From contig CAAGKO010000053.1 in NCBI GenBank assembly GCA_900770445.1, positions 1 through 36,580 on the forward strand: DNA of 36,580 nt, written 5' to 3'. A program made the position numbers and the translations under genes. The notes beneath the pieces were generated by a model. The model saw only the letters and a program-made list of their open reading frames with translations. It ran no database searches and was not told the origin of the DNA. The stretch is from an uncultured Oribacterium sp. Lineage in GTDB: Bacteria > Bacillota > Clostridia > Lachnospirales > Lachnospiraceae. How positions within the stretch are numbered: position 1 is the first letter of the stretch; the number at the start of each line of letters is the position of its first letter. Shown in pieces: positions 6,951 through 15,341 of the stretch.

Positions 6951-8135
6951 ATGAAAGAGTTTGAATTAAAGTATGGTATGAACCCGAATCAGAAGCCGGC
7001 GAAGATCTACATGCACGACGGCTCTGATCTTCCGATCGAGATTCTGAACGGCCGTCCAGGCTATATCAACTTCCTCGATGCACTGAACAGCTGGCAGCTG
7101 GTTTCTGATCTCAAGGAAGCCACCGGTATGGTCGCAGCCGCATCCTTCAAGCACGTTTCCCCTTCCGGTGCCGCGATCGGACGGAAGCTTTCCGACAAGC
7201 TGAAGAAGGCCTGCTTCGTGGATGATATCGAGGGACTCGACGAGTCTCCGCTGGCCTGTGCGTATGCGAGAGCACGTGGCGTCGATCGTATGTCTTCTTA
7301 TGGCGACTTCATCGCCCTGTCGGATACCTGTGATGCGACGACCGCTCGCATCATCCACCGCGAAGTGTCAGATGGCGTCATTGCCCCGGGCTATACGGAG
7401 GAGGCACTCGAGATTCTGAAGACGAAGAAGAAGGGTAACTATAATATCATCCAGATCGACCCGAGCTACCGCCCGGATCCGGTCGAGCACAAGCAGGTAT
7501 TCGGTGTGACCTTCGAGCAGGGCCGCAATGAGTACAAGGTGACCGAGGAGGCCTTCGCAAACATCGTGAGTGAGAACAAGGAGCTCACCGAGGAGGCGCG
7601 TCTCAACATGACCATCGCCCTCATCACCATCAAGTACACGCAGTCCAACTCCGTCGCGTATGCAGAGGATGGACAGGCCATCGGTGTCGGTGCCGGACAG
7701 CAGTCCAGAGTGCACTGCACACGTCTCGCCGGTGATAAGGCGGATCACTGGCACCTTCGTCAGACCGACCGCGTTCTGAACCTTCCGTTCAAGGAGGGCC
7801 TCCGTCGTGCGGATCGGGACAATGTCATCGACGTGTACCTCTCCGAGGAGTGCGATGATGTGCTGAAGGATGGTGCATGGCAGCAGTACTTCACCGAGCA
7901 GCCGGCTCCATTTACGAGAGCAGAGCAGAAGGCATACCTGGCAACACTGACCGGAACAGCGCTCGGCTCCGACGCCTTCTTCCCGTTCGGCGATAATGTC
8001 GAGCGTGCACGGAAGTCCGGTGTCAGCTACATCGCAGAGCCGGGCGGATCCATCCGTGACGATAACGTCATCGAGACCGCAGATAAGTACGGTATGGTGC
8101 TGTGCTTTACCGGAATGAGATTATTCCATCACTAA
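6951..8135 (+). CDS. purH: AICAR transformylase, stand-alone PurH C-domain
   Basis: Transfers a formyl group from 10-formyl-THF to AICAR. The 394 aa correspond only to the transformylase half of bifunctional PurH: the sequence begins at the KYGMNPNQKPA motif, which in the 530-aa enzyme lies near residue 200, and the N-terminal MGS-type cyclohydrolase domain is absent. The catalytic Lys-His region reads KHVSPSGAA, a variant of KHANPCGVA. IGVGAGQQSRVH and PFGDNVERA are also conserved. An in-frame GTG at 6948 is possible, but ATG 6951 is better placed 9 nt from AGGAG. Its partner activity is supplied by the adjacent PurO-type protein. Confidence 0.92.
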   Translation: MKEFELKYGMNPNQKPAKIYMHDGSDLPIEILNGRPGYINFLDALNSWQLVSDLKEATGMVAAASFKHVSPSGAAIGRKLSDKLKKACFVDDIEGLDESPLACAYARARGVDRMSSYGDFIALSDTCDATTARIIHREVSDGVIAPGYTEEALEILKTKKKGNYNIIQIDPSYRPDPVEHKQVFGVTFEQGRNEYKVTEEAFANIVSENKELTEEARLNMTIALITIKYTQSNSVAYAEDGQAIGVGAGQQSRVHCTRLAGDKADHWHLRQTDRVLNLPFKEGLRRADRDNVIDVYLSEECDDVLKDGAWQQYFTEQPAPFTRAEQKAYLATLTGTALGSDAFFPFGDNVERARKSGVSYIAEPGGSIRDDNVIETADKYGMVLCFTGMRLFHH

Positions 8136-8147
8136 TCACACTGGGGG

Positions 8148-8163
8148 TGCGCCCGAAGGCGCA
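8148..8163 (+). other. short stem-loop between purH and purN
   Basis: TGCGCC/GGCGCA closes a CGAA tetraloop. No T tract follows, so it is not an intrinsic terminator. It sits in the 73-nt gap and may stabilise or mark a processing site in the purine mRNA. Confidence 0.5.
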
Positions 8164-8208
8164 TATAATGGCATTGTCTCCTTGTAAATAGGGAGGGATA
8201 TATACATA

Positions 8209-8811
8209 ATGAAAAATTTAACTAGAATTGCCGTGCTGGTCAGCGGCGGTGGTACCAACCTCCAGGCGCTGATCGATGCACAGCATCGTGGTGAGATCCC
8301 GGATGGCGAGATCGTCCTCGTCGTCGGCTCCCGTGAGGGTATCTATGCGCTGGAACGTGCAGAGAAGGCCGGCATCGAGCATACGGTCGTACATAAGGAC
8401 GAGCCGAAGCTGATCGAAACCTTACAGGCCCACGGCATTGACCTCGTCATCCTGGCGGGCTATCTGACGATCCTGGGCCCGGATTTCATCCATGCATATG
8501 CGGATCGCATCATCAACATCCATCCGTCCCTGATCCCGAGCTTCTGCGGCAAGGGCATGTACGGGCTTCGCCCGCATGAGGCCGCACTCGCCTACGGTGT
8601 GAAGGTGACCGGTGCAACCGTACATCTTGTAAACGAAATTCCGGATGGCGGACGTATCCTTCTCCAGAAGGCCGTCACCATCGAGGAGGGCGATACGCCG
8701 GAGATCCTTCAAAAGCGTGTGATGGAGCAGGCGGAGTGGAAGCTTCTGCCGGCCGCCGCCGAGCTGATGAGTAAGGAAATCCGTGAACAGAAGAGTGAAC
8801 AGGAGGCATAA
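8209..8811 (+). CDS. purN: PurN, GAR formyltransferase
   Basis: Formylates glycinamide ribonucleotide with 10-formyl-THF. It is 200 aa, the usual length. The N-terminal VLVSGGGTNLQAL loop binds the substrate phosphate. NIHPSLIPSF carries the catalytic Asn and His, and the later EIPDGG supplies an Asp where the family has its third catalytic residue. The residues after the catalytic His read FCGKGMYG, a common variant. GGGAGG lies upstream of the ATG. Its stop codon is only 3 nt from the purD start, indicating translational coupling. Confidence 0.95.
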   Translation: MKNLTRIAVLVSGGGTNLQALIDAQHRGEIPDGEIVLVVGSREGIYALERAEKAGIEHTVVHKDEPKLIETLQAHGIDLVILAGYLTILGPDFIHAYADRIINIHPSLIPSFCGKGMYGLRPHEAALAYGVKVTGATVHLVNEIPDGGRILLQKAVTIEEGDTPEILQKRVMEQAEWKLLPAAAELMSKEIREQKSEQEA

Positions 8812-8814
8812 ACG

Positions 8815-10080
8815 ATGAGAATAGGCGTCGTAGGTGGTGGCGGACGTGAGCATGCCATCATCAAAGCAATCAAGAAGAATCCTTCAGTCGAGAAGCTCTA
8901 TGCGATCCCTGGCAACGGCGGTATCGCAAGAGACGCCGAGTGCGTACCGGAGATCAAGGCAACCGATGTTGATGGCGTCGTAAAGTTCGCCGTCGAGCAG
9001 AAGCTGGATTATGTGGTCGTCGCACCGGATGACCCGCTCGTTGCGGGCATGGTCGATGCACTCGAGGCAGCCGGTATCCCGGCCTTCGGACCGGAGGGCA
9101 AGGCAGCCATCATCGAGGGCTCGAAGGTATTCTCGAAGAACCTGATGAAGAAGTACCACATCCCGACCGCGGGCTATGAGGTATTCACCGATATCCACGC
9201 CGCAGAGGCGTATGTTGAGACCTGCCCGATCCCGACCGTCATCAAGGCGGACGGACTCGCACTCGGAAAGGGCGTCATCATCGCGATGACCCGCGAAGAG
9301 GCGATCGAGGGCATCAAGACCATCATGGCAGAGCACAAGTTCGGCCACTCCGGCGATCAGATCGTCATCGAGGAGTACCTCGAGGGTCCGGAGGTCTCTG
9401 TCCTCAGCTTCACCGACGGTAACGTCGTCGTGCCGATGATCAGCTCCATGGATCACAAGCGTGCCAACGACAACGATGAGGGCCTCAATACCGGCGGTAT
9501 GGGCACCATCGCACCGAACCCATACTACACGAAGGAGATCGCCGATGTATGCATGGAGACCATCTTCAAGCCGACCATCGAAGCGATGAAGAGCGAGGGC
9601 CGCACCTTCAAGGGCTGCCTCTACTTCGGTCTCATGCTGACGAAGGATGGCCCGAAGGTCATCGAGTACAACTGCCGCTTCGGCGATCCGGAGGCGCAGG
9701 TCGTACTTCCGCTGCTGGATTCTGACCTGCTGACCATCATGCAGGCCGTCACCGAGGGCCACCTCGCCGACGTCGAGGTGAAGTGGAAGGATGAATCCGC
9801 CTGCTGTATCATCGAGGCATCCGGCGGGTATCCGGTGGCTTACGAGTCCGGCTTCGAGATCACAGGTGTCGATCAGGTGGATCATGTCTACGTCGCAGGT
9901 GCAGACCTCCGCGATGGAAAGCTCTATACCCACGGCGGTCGTGTACTCGGCGTCGTCGAGACCGCACCGACCCTGAAGGAGGCCATCGATCGGGCCTACG
10001 CAAGTGCAGCGAAGGTAAGCTTCGAGAAGATGCACATGCGAAAAGATATCGGACAGCGTGCACTGAAGGCACTGAGTTAA
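8815..10080 (+). CDS. purD: PurD, GAR synthetase
   Basis: ATP-grasp ligase joining phosphoribosylamine and glycine. It is 421 aa, as expected. The N-terminal IGVVGGGGREHAI nucleotide fold, the ATP-grasp segments VIKADGLALGKGVI and GPEVSVLSFTDG, and the metal-binding EYNCRFGDPEAQ are all present. The AGGAGG ribosome site lies inside the end of purN, so the pair is translationally coupled. purL follows after 15 nt. Confidence 0.97.
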   Translation: MRIGVVGGGGREHAIIKAIKKNPSVEKLYAIPGNGGIARDAECVPEIKATDVDGVVKFAVEQKLDYVVVAPDDPLVAGMVDALEAAGIPAFGPEGKAAIIEGSKVFSKNLMKKYHIPTAGYEVFTDIHAAEAYVETCPIPTVIKADGLALGKGVIIAMTREEAIEGIKTIMAEHKFGHSGDQIVIEEYLEGPEVSVLSFTDGNVVVPMISSMDHKRANDNDEGLNTGGMGTIAPNPYYTKEIADVCMETIFKPTIEAMKSEGRTFKGCLYFGLMLTKDGPKVIEYNCRFGDPEAQVVLPLLDSDLLTIMQAVTEGHLADVEVKWKDESACCIIEASGGYPVAYESGFEITGVDQVDHVYVAGADLRDGKLYTHGGRVLGVVETAPTLKEAIDRAYASAAKVSFEKMHMRKDIGQRALKALS

Positions 10081-10095
10081 GGAGGATTACGATCC

Positions 10096-13000
10096 ATGGT
10101 AAATAGAATTTATGTTGAAAAGAAGCAGGGTCTCCGCCACGAGGCACAGGGACTCCGCCATGATATCCGCCACATCCTTCTGATCAAGAACCTCACGGAC
10201 GTACGGCTTCTGAACCGTTACGACGTCGAGGGACTGGACCAGGAGACCTTTGATAAGGCTGTACAGCTCGTCCTCAGCGAGCCGCAGCTCGATGATGTAT
10301 CGGCTGAGCTCCCGAAGCAGGACGGTGCGTATGTCTTCGCCGTCGAGTTCCTGCCGGGTCAGTTCGACCAGCGCGCAGACTCTGCCGCACAGTGCATCCA
10401 GATCCTCACCCAGGGTGAGCGCCCGAAGGTACGTTCCGCAAAGGTGTACCTCCTCTACGGCGATCTGAGCGCGGATGAGATCGCAGAAATCAAGAAGTAT
10501 GTCATCAACCCGGTGGAGTCGAGAGAGGCGTCCCTCGATACCTATGCAACCCTCGATGTGAAGTATGACATCCCGACCGAGGTCGAGACCCTCACCGGCT
10601 TCATCGATGCACCGAACGAGGAGCTCGATGCCTTCCGTCAGGAGAAGGGCCTCGCGATGGACCTCGACGATCTCGAGTTCTGCCGTGACTACTTCAAGTC
10701 CGAGCACCGTGATCCGAGCATCACGGAGATCCGCATGATCGATACCTACTGGTCCGATCACTGCCGTCATACCACCTTCCTGACCACGATCGATCATGTC
10801 GATTTCGCTGATCCGGAGCTCCAGAAGGCATGGGATCGTTACATCGCGGCCCGCAAGGAGCTGAACCGCACGAAGCCGATCAACCTCATGGATATCGGCA
10901 CACTCGCTGCGAAGGTGCTGAAGAAGGAAGGAAAGCTCCAGAAGCTCGATGAGTCGGAGGAGATCAATGCCTGCACCGTAAAGATCAAGGTCAATGTCGA
11001 TGGCGAGGATCAGGACTGGCTCCTGCTCTTTAAGAACGAGACCCATAACCACCCGACCGAGATCGAGCCGTTCGGTGGTGCAGCCACCTGTATCGGTGGC
11101 GCGATCCGTGATCCGCTGTCCGGTAGAAGCTATGTATATCAGGCGATGCGTGTCACCGGTGCCGGCGATCCGACCGTACCGGTACAGGAGACCATGAAGG
11201 GCAAGCTGCCACAGCGTAAGCTCGTGACAACCGCAGCCAACGGTTACTCCAGCTATGGTAACCAGATCGGCCTCGCGACCGGTCTCGTCGATGAGATCTA
11301 TCATCCGGGCTATGTCGCTAAGCGTATGGAGATCGGTGCCGTCGTCGCAGCCGCACCGGCAGAGAACGTACGCCGTGAGGTTCCGGCACCGGGTGATGTC
11401 GTCATCCTCCTCGGCGGTCGTACCGGCCGTGATGGTATCGGTGGTGCCACCGGTTCCTCCAAGTCGCACAATGTGGAGTCCCTCGAGAAGGACGGCGCAG
11501 AGGTGCAGAAGGGTAATGCGCCTGAAGAGCGTAAGCTGCAGCGTCTCTTCCGTAATCCGGAGGCAAGTAAGCTGATCAAGCGCTGCAACGACTTCGGTGC
11601 CGGCGGTGTATCCGTCGCCATCGGTGAGCTCGCGGATGGTCTCGACATCAACCTCGATAAGGTTCCGAAGAAGTATGCCGGTCTCGATGGCACGGAGCTT
11701 GCGATTTCCGAGTCGCAGGAGCGTATGGCAGTGGTTGTCGCGCCGGAGGATATGGAGCGCTTCCTCGCGCTCGCACATGAGGAGAACCTCGAGGCGACCC
11801 ACGTGGCAGACGTCACCGACACCAATCGTCTCGTCGCTCACTGGAACGGAAAGAATGTCATCGACCTTTCGAGAGACTTCCTGAACAGTAACGGTGCCGA
11901 GAAGCACATCAGCGTGAAGACCGCGGCGGGCGAAAGCATTGTCCGTCAGGTGAAGGGCAGCTTCGCCGAAAACTATGAGGCACTGGCCGAGGATCTCAAC
12001 GTGGTCAGCAAGCGTGGTCTCAGCGAGCGTTTCGACTCCACCATCGGTGCAGGTACCGTGCTGATGCCGTTCGGCGGCAAGAATCAGCGCACACCGGTAC
12101 AGGCGATGGCAGCGAAGATTTCCGTCGAGAAGGGCCACACCGATGACACATCCGTCATGGCTTATGGCTACAATCCGTTCATCACCGAGAAGAACTGCTA
12201 CAAGGGTGCCTACCTCGCGGTCGTTGAGTCCGCAGCGAAGCTGATCGCCACCGGTGCCGGCTTCGAGGATACCTACCTCACCTTCCAGGAGTACTTCGGT
12301 AAGCCGGGTCGTGAACCGGAGCGCTGGGGACAGCCGCTCGAGGCACTGCTCGGTGCATTTAACGCACAGCTCGACCTTGGGATCGCCGCGATCGGTGGTA
12401 AGGACTCCATGTCCGGTACCTTCGAGAAGCTCGATGTTCCGCCTACGCTCGTTTCCTTCGCCATCACCACAGAGGATGCGAAGAACATCGTAAGCCCGGA
12501 GTATAAGGCAGCCGGTCATCCGGTGCTCTGGCTGAAGCCGCAGTACCGGGATGAGCTTCCGGTGAAGGAGTCCCTCCTCGCCCTGTTCGCGTATGTACAC
12601 CAGCTCGTACTCGACGGTAAGCTCGCGTCCATCTACACCCCGACCTACGGTGGTGCCGCAGAGGCGGTGCTGAAGCAGTGCATGGGTAACGACATCGGCT
12701 TCGATTTCGCACCGAGCCTGAGTGTTGAGGACATCTTCGGCTATCAGTACGGCAGCTTCCTTCTGGAGCTCCGTGACGCAGCGGATCGTGACGCGATCTA
12801 TAACGATCCGGCCGTGAAGGCAGCGAACATCATCGTGGCAGACCTCGGTGTCACCACGGACAATGCAGAGATCCGTTACAACGACGAGACCCTGAAGCTC
12901 GCTGACCTCGAGGCATCCTATGAGGATAAGCTCGAGAAGGTCTTCACCTGCAATATGAACCTCGACAAGGACAGCGAGGAGAGTGCTGCAGACGTCACGA

Positions 13001-13848
13001 TTCCGGATTATACGGAAGAGGAGTGGGTTGCTCCGGCCATCCAGGTGGAGAAGCCGCATGTCCTGATTCCGGTATTCCCGGGCAACAACTGTGAGTATGA
13101 TTCTGCGAAGGCCTGCGCCGACGCCGGACTGGATCCGGAGATCATCGTCGTACGCAATATGACGAAGCAGGACATCAGTGATTCCGTCGAGCAGGTAGCG
13201 AAGCGGATCGCCGAGTCGCAGATGATCTTCATCCCGGGTGGTTTCTCCGGTGGTGACGAGCCGGACGGCTCTGCGAAGTTCATCACCTCCTTCTTCCGGA
13301 ACGAGGCAGTGAAGAACGCAACCATGGATATGCTGAACAAGCGGGATGGTCTCATGCTCGGTATCTGCAACGGCTTCCAGGCCCTCATCAAGCTCGGTCT
13401 CGTACCGTATGGAGAGATCCGTGATACCGATGAGCACTGCCCGACCCTGACCTTCAACACGATCGGACGTCACCAGTCGAAGATCGTCAACATCCGTGTC
13501 GCTTCGAACATGTCTCCATGGCTCGCAGACACGGAGCCGGGCGACATCTACAGCGTACCGATCTCCCACGGCGAGGGCCGCTTCCTCTGTGAGCCGGCGC
13601 TTTTCCAGCAGCTCGTCAAGAACGGTCAGATCGCGACTCAGTACGTGGATCTCGAGGGTCATCCGACCATGGATATCCAGTACAACCCGAACGGCTCCTA
13701 CTATGCGGTCGAGGGTATCACCTCGCCGGATGGTCGTGTCCTCGGTAAGATGGGTCACGCAGAGCGCTGGGGCAGCGGACTGTATAAGAACGTACCTGGT
13801 AACTATGATATGGGTCTCTTCCGCGCAGCGAAGGAGTACTTCAACTGA
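10096..13848 (+). CDS. purL: PurL, single-chain FGAM synthase
   Basis: Converts FGAR to FGAM using glutamine. The 1250-aa protein is the large one-chain form, rather than the three-subunit PurSQL usual in Bacillus. An N-terminal PurS-like region is followed by two PurM-like synthase halves: DTYWSDHCRHTTF and ETHNHPTEIEPFGGA in the first, GGKDSMSGTF in the second. The C-terminal class I glutaminase domain has PVFPGNNCEYDSA, GICNGFQALIKLG with the nucleophilic Cys, and SHGEGRF with the catalytic His. AGGAGG overlaps the purD stop. It is the last gene of the purine cluster and a terminator follows 24 nt later. Confidence 0.97.
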   Translation: MVNRIYVEKKQGLRHEAQGLRHDIRHILLIKNLTDVRLLNRYDVEGLDQETFDKAVQLVLSEPQLDDVSAELPKQDGAYVFAVEFLPGQFDQRADSAAQCIQILTQGERPKVRSAKVYLLYGDLSADEIAEIKKYVINPVESREASLDTYATLDVKYDIPTEVETLTGFIDAPNEELDAFRQEKGLAMDLDDLEFCRDYFKSEHRDPSITEIRMIDTYWSDHCRHTTFLTTIDHVDFADPELQKAWDRYIAARKELNRTKPINLMDIGTLAAKVLKKEGKLQKLDESEEINACTVKIKVNVDGEDQDWLLLFKNETHNHPTEIEPFGGAATCIGGAIRDPLSGRSYVYQAMRVTGAGDPTVPVQETMKGKLPQRKLVTTAANGYSSYGNQIGLATGLVDEIYHPGYVAKRMEIGAVVAAAPAENVRREVPAPGDVVILLGGRTGRDGIGGATGSSKSHNVESLEKDGAEVQKGNAPEERKLQRLFRNPEASKLIKRCNDFGAGGVSVAIGELADGLDINLDKVPKKYAGLDGTELAISESQERMAVVVAPEDMERFLALAHEENLEATHVADVTDTNRLVAHWNGKNVIDLSRDFLNSNGAEKHISVKTAAGESIVRQVKGSFAENYEALAEDLNVVSKRGLSERFDSTIGAGTVLMPFGGKNQRTPVQAMAAKISVEKGHTDDTSVMAYGYNPFITEKNCYKGAYLAVVESAAKLIATGAGFEDTYLTFQEYFGKPGREPERWGQPLEALLGAFNAQLDLGIAAIGGKDSMSGTFEKLDVPPTLVSFAITTEDAKNIVSPEYKAAGHPVLWLKPQYRDELPVKESLLALFAYVHQLVLDGKLASIYTPTYGGAAEAVLKQCMGNDIGFDFAPSLSVEDIFGYQYGSFLLELRDAADRDAIYNDPAVKAANIIVADLGVTTDNAEIRYNDETLKLADLEASYEDKLEKVFTCNMNLDKDSEESAADVTIPDYTEEEWVAPAIQVEKPHVLIPVFPGNNCEYDSAKACADAGLDPEIIVVRNMTKQDISDSVEQVAKRIAESQMIFIPGGFSGGDEPDGSAKFITSFFRNEAVKNATMDMLNKRDGLMLGICNGFQALIKLGLVPYGEIRDTDEHCPTLTFNTIGRHQSKIVNIRVASNMSPWLADTEPGDIYSVPISHGEGRFLCEPALFQQLVKNGQIATQYVDLEGHPTMDIQYNPNGSYYAVEGITSPDGRVLGKMGHAERWGSGLYKNVPGNYDMGLFRAAKEYFN

Positions 13849-13871
13849 TACGATGCCTGTATGGCGATCAG

Positions 13872-13898
13872 AGAGCGTCCCGAAAGGGACGCTCTTTA
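13872..13898 (+). terminator. intrinsic terminator of the purine operon
   Basis: A 10-bp stem AGAGCGTCCC/GGGACGCTCT with a GAAA loop is followed by only TTTA. The stem is strong and the T tract weak, so some read-through into the hairpin element downstream is possible. Confidence 0.75.
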
Positions 13899-13910
13899 TG
13901 TTGTGGTGAA

Positions 13911-14137
13911 GGGCCACGGCGGGGTGACAACAGATGCGCAGTACTCCGAAGCCGGTGAACTCTAAGCCGGAACCCCTAAGCGGCACTAGGCCCTCTGCAA
14001 TCACTGAGTTTTCTTGAGGAAAACTCAGCGTTGCAGAGGGTTCCAAGGAGAGATAACACCAAGTGCCGCTAAGGGAACCCGGCTTGATTTCACACGGCTT
14101 CTACGTATGGCATCTGTTGCCACACCGCCGGGCTCCC
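13911..14137 (+). repeat. giant-hairpin repeat element, copy 1
   Basis: A 227-bp imperfect palindrome that can fold into one long hairpin. From the centre outward the pairs are CTGAGTTTTC/GAAAACTCAG, CCCTCTGCAA/TTGCAGAGGG, CCCTAAGCGGCACT/AGTGCCGCTAAGGG, AAGCCGG/CCGGCTT, GAAGCC/GGCTTC and CAACAGATGC/GCATCTGTTG. The strands are unequal because of a conserved bulge near 14041-14060. Related copies lie at 33816-34043 and, inverted, at 18457-18672. Stem sequences differ between copies yet remain paired. No ORF or transposase is inside. Whether it acts as RNA or DNA is unknown. Confidence 0.85.
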
Positions 14138-14168
14138 TTATTTCATTTTAGATATAACTAAATGGCAG

Positions 14169-14241
14169 TAGACTTCGTGCGGAGCCATAACTATAATACC
14201 GTTCATGGGCAAGGGCGTCTGGATTTTCCAGACGCCCTTTT
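14169..14241 (+). terminator. strong hairpin terminator with a possible promoter just ahead
   Basis: AAGGGCGTCTGGA/TCCAGACGCCCTT (14211-14239) with a 3-nt loop and flanking A and T tracts would terminate in both directions. Upstream TAGACT (14169-14174), 17 nt, then TATAAT (14192-14197) resembles a promoter, which would make a transcript of only about 40 nt. No gene is evident between the hairpin elements, so this may be a remnant of a lost gene. Confidence 0.6.
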
Positions 14242-14400
14242 GCTATACCTAATCTTCGTTTACAATGTGATGCGTGCCGTCAAGGTACGTACCGGCGAGG
14301 AAGGCTATGCGGCCATCCAGGATGTCGAGTAAGACTGGTCATATCGGGGTGGTTCCCCGTTTGACATATACAACATAAGACAAATGTTTTATCCGCTGGA

Positions 14401-14424
14401 AGCGTCCCGTGAGGGGCGCTTTTT
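14401..14424 (+). terminator. hairpin terminator in gene-free stretch
   Basis: AGCGTCCC/GGGGCGCT with one G-U pair, a GTGA loop and TTTT. A smaller hairpin CGGGG/CCCCG followed by TTT lies at 14345-14362. Neither has a recognisable gene upstream; both resemble debris of former operon ends. Confidence 0.6.
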
Positions 14425-14444
14425 GCGTCACAGCTATAAAGAAG

Positions 14445-14480
14445 CCCGGAGGACCGGCAACGGAGGCACAGTACTCCGGG
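14445..14480 (+). repeat. remnant of the hairpin repeat (left arm only)
   Basis: The segment starting CCCGGAGGACCGGCAAC and running through CACAGTACTCCG matches the outer left arm of the other copies, most closely copy 3 read on its own strand. The rest of the element is missing. The fragment is now enclosed in a local stem GAAGCCCGGA/TCCGGGCTTC (14441-14484). Confidence 0.55.
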
Positions 14481-14542
14481 CTTCTTCACCTGAACTGTTA
14501 CCAGTTAGCAATACTATGGAAAGTTTTGAACATCTTCTTCGC

Positions 14543-14571
14543 TTGTTGCCGTTAACTACCTGTGTTATAAT
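14543..14571 (+). promoter_or_regulatory. promoter of the FMN-binding protein gene
   Basis: TTGTTG (14543-14548), a 17-nt spacer and TATAAT (14566-14571) preceded by TGT, an extended -10. It lies about 60 nt before the ATG. Confidence 0.75.
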
Positions 14572-14633
14572 GTGTGAATGATTTGACAAACGTGCCACTT
14601 CGCTTACTCGGCACGGATGAGGGGAAATAGAAA

Positions 14634-15323
14634 ATGAAGAAGAATACAAATATGGTTTCACTGGTGGTCATCGGTGCAGGTATCATCGTTGCGATCGCAA
14701 CGGGTATGCAGTCCAGAAATGCGAACGCGATTCCGAAGGATGCAATCATCGCAAACGGAAGTGCACAGGGTATGGACGGCCCGGTCAAGGTCGAGGTCGC
14801 GTTCTCTCCGGAAAAGATTTACCGTGTGACCGTGACCGAGGCGAATGAGACGCCGGATATCGGAACGAAGGCGATCGATGCACTTCCGGGGACCATCGTC
14901 GCGGAGAACAGTCTGAATGTGGATGCGGTTTCCGGTGCGACGATCACCTCTACAGCGATTAAGAACGCAGTAGCACAGGCGATCACCGATGCGGATGTCG
15001 ATCCGGCCACCTTCGGTTATGCCGGCGAAGCGGGCGCAGAGACAGAAGCTGCAGAATCAGAGAGTGAATCTGGTGCTGCAGAGGCAGAAGCGGATGGTGC
15101 CGCTGATTCCGTACAGAAGGCGCATGATGCTGCAGCCGGTAAGACAGAGGGTGCCGCCGGTTACCTGAACCGCTACAGCGCAGATGCGACCGCAGCTGTC
15201 GCGACAGAAAGCACGGCAGACGAAGCTGTCAGCACAGAGGGTGGATCCGTGCAGAAGGCGCATGATGCTGCAGCTGGTAAGGTATCTGGTGCTGCCGGCT
15301 ACCTCAACCGTTACAGCGCATAA
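14634..15323 (+). CDS. membrane-anchored FMN-binding-domain protein with C-terminal repeats
   Basis: A 229-aa protein, probably exported and anchored by one N-terminal hydrophobic helix (about 7-24). Residues 45-118 form an FMN_bind domain. Its SGAT motif (100-103, preceded by DAV) is the site where ApbE-type enzymes attach FMN to Thr in RnfG and NqrC; the sequence SGATITSTA is shared with RnfG in this window. A low-complexity Ala/Glu/Ser linker follows. Two 25-residue repeats (159-183 and 205-229), each starting SVQKAHDAAAGK and ending GAAGYLNRYSA, differ at only two positions; I do not recognise them. It is a single-gene unit with its own promoter and terminator. An extracytoplasmic redox role is inferred; no partner gene lies beside it. 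Confidence 0.82.
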   Translation: MKKNTNMVSLVVIGAGIIVAIATGMQSRNANAIPKDAIIANGSAQGMDGPVKVEVAFSPEKIYRVTVTEANETPDIGTKAIDALPGTIVAENSLNVDAVSGATITSTAIKNAVAQAITDADVDPATFGYAGEAGAETEAAESESESGAAEAEADGAADSVQKAHDAAAGKTEGAAGYLNRYSADATAAVATESTADEAVSTEGGSVQKAHDAAAGKVSGAAGYLNRYSA

Positions 15324-15341
15324 ATGAAAAGAGTGATGATG

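Noticed and set aside
10087..14046. A 1319-codon open frame on the minus strand opposite purL, and similar long minus-strand frames opposite htpG, purF, purD, glmS and ntpA.
   Set aside because: They lie exactly opposite strongly conserved genes, have no family signatures, and arise because the biased codon use of the + strand genes rarely yields stop codons on the reverse strand.
13911..14137. Ordinary intrinsic terminator or IS end for the hairpin elements.
   Set aside because: Copies 1 and 2 follow separate, clear terminators, T tracts are lacking, and no transposase ORF or clear target-site duplication is visible.
14162..14332. 56-codon ORF between hairpin elements.
   Set aside because: No ribosome site, and it passes through a strong bidirectional terminator; at most an eroded remnant.
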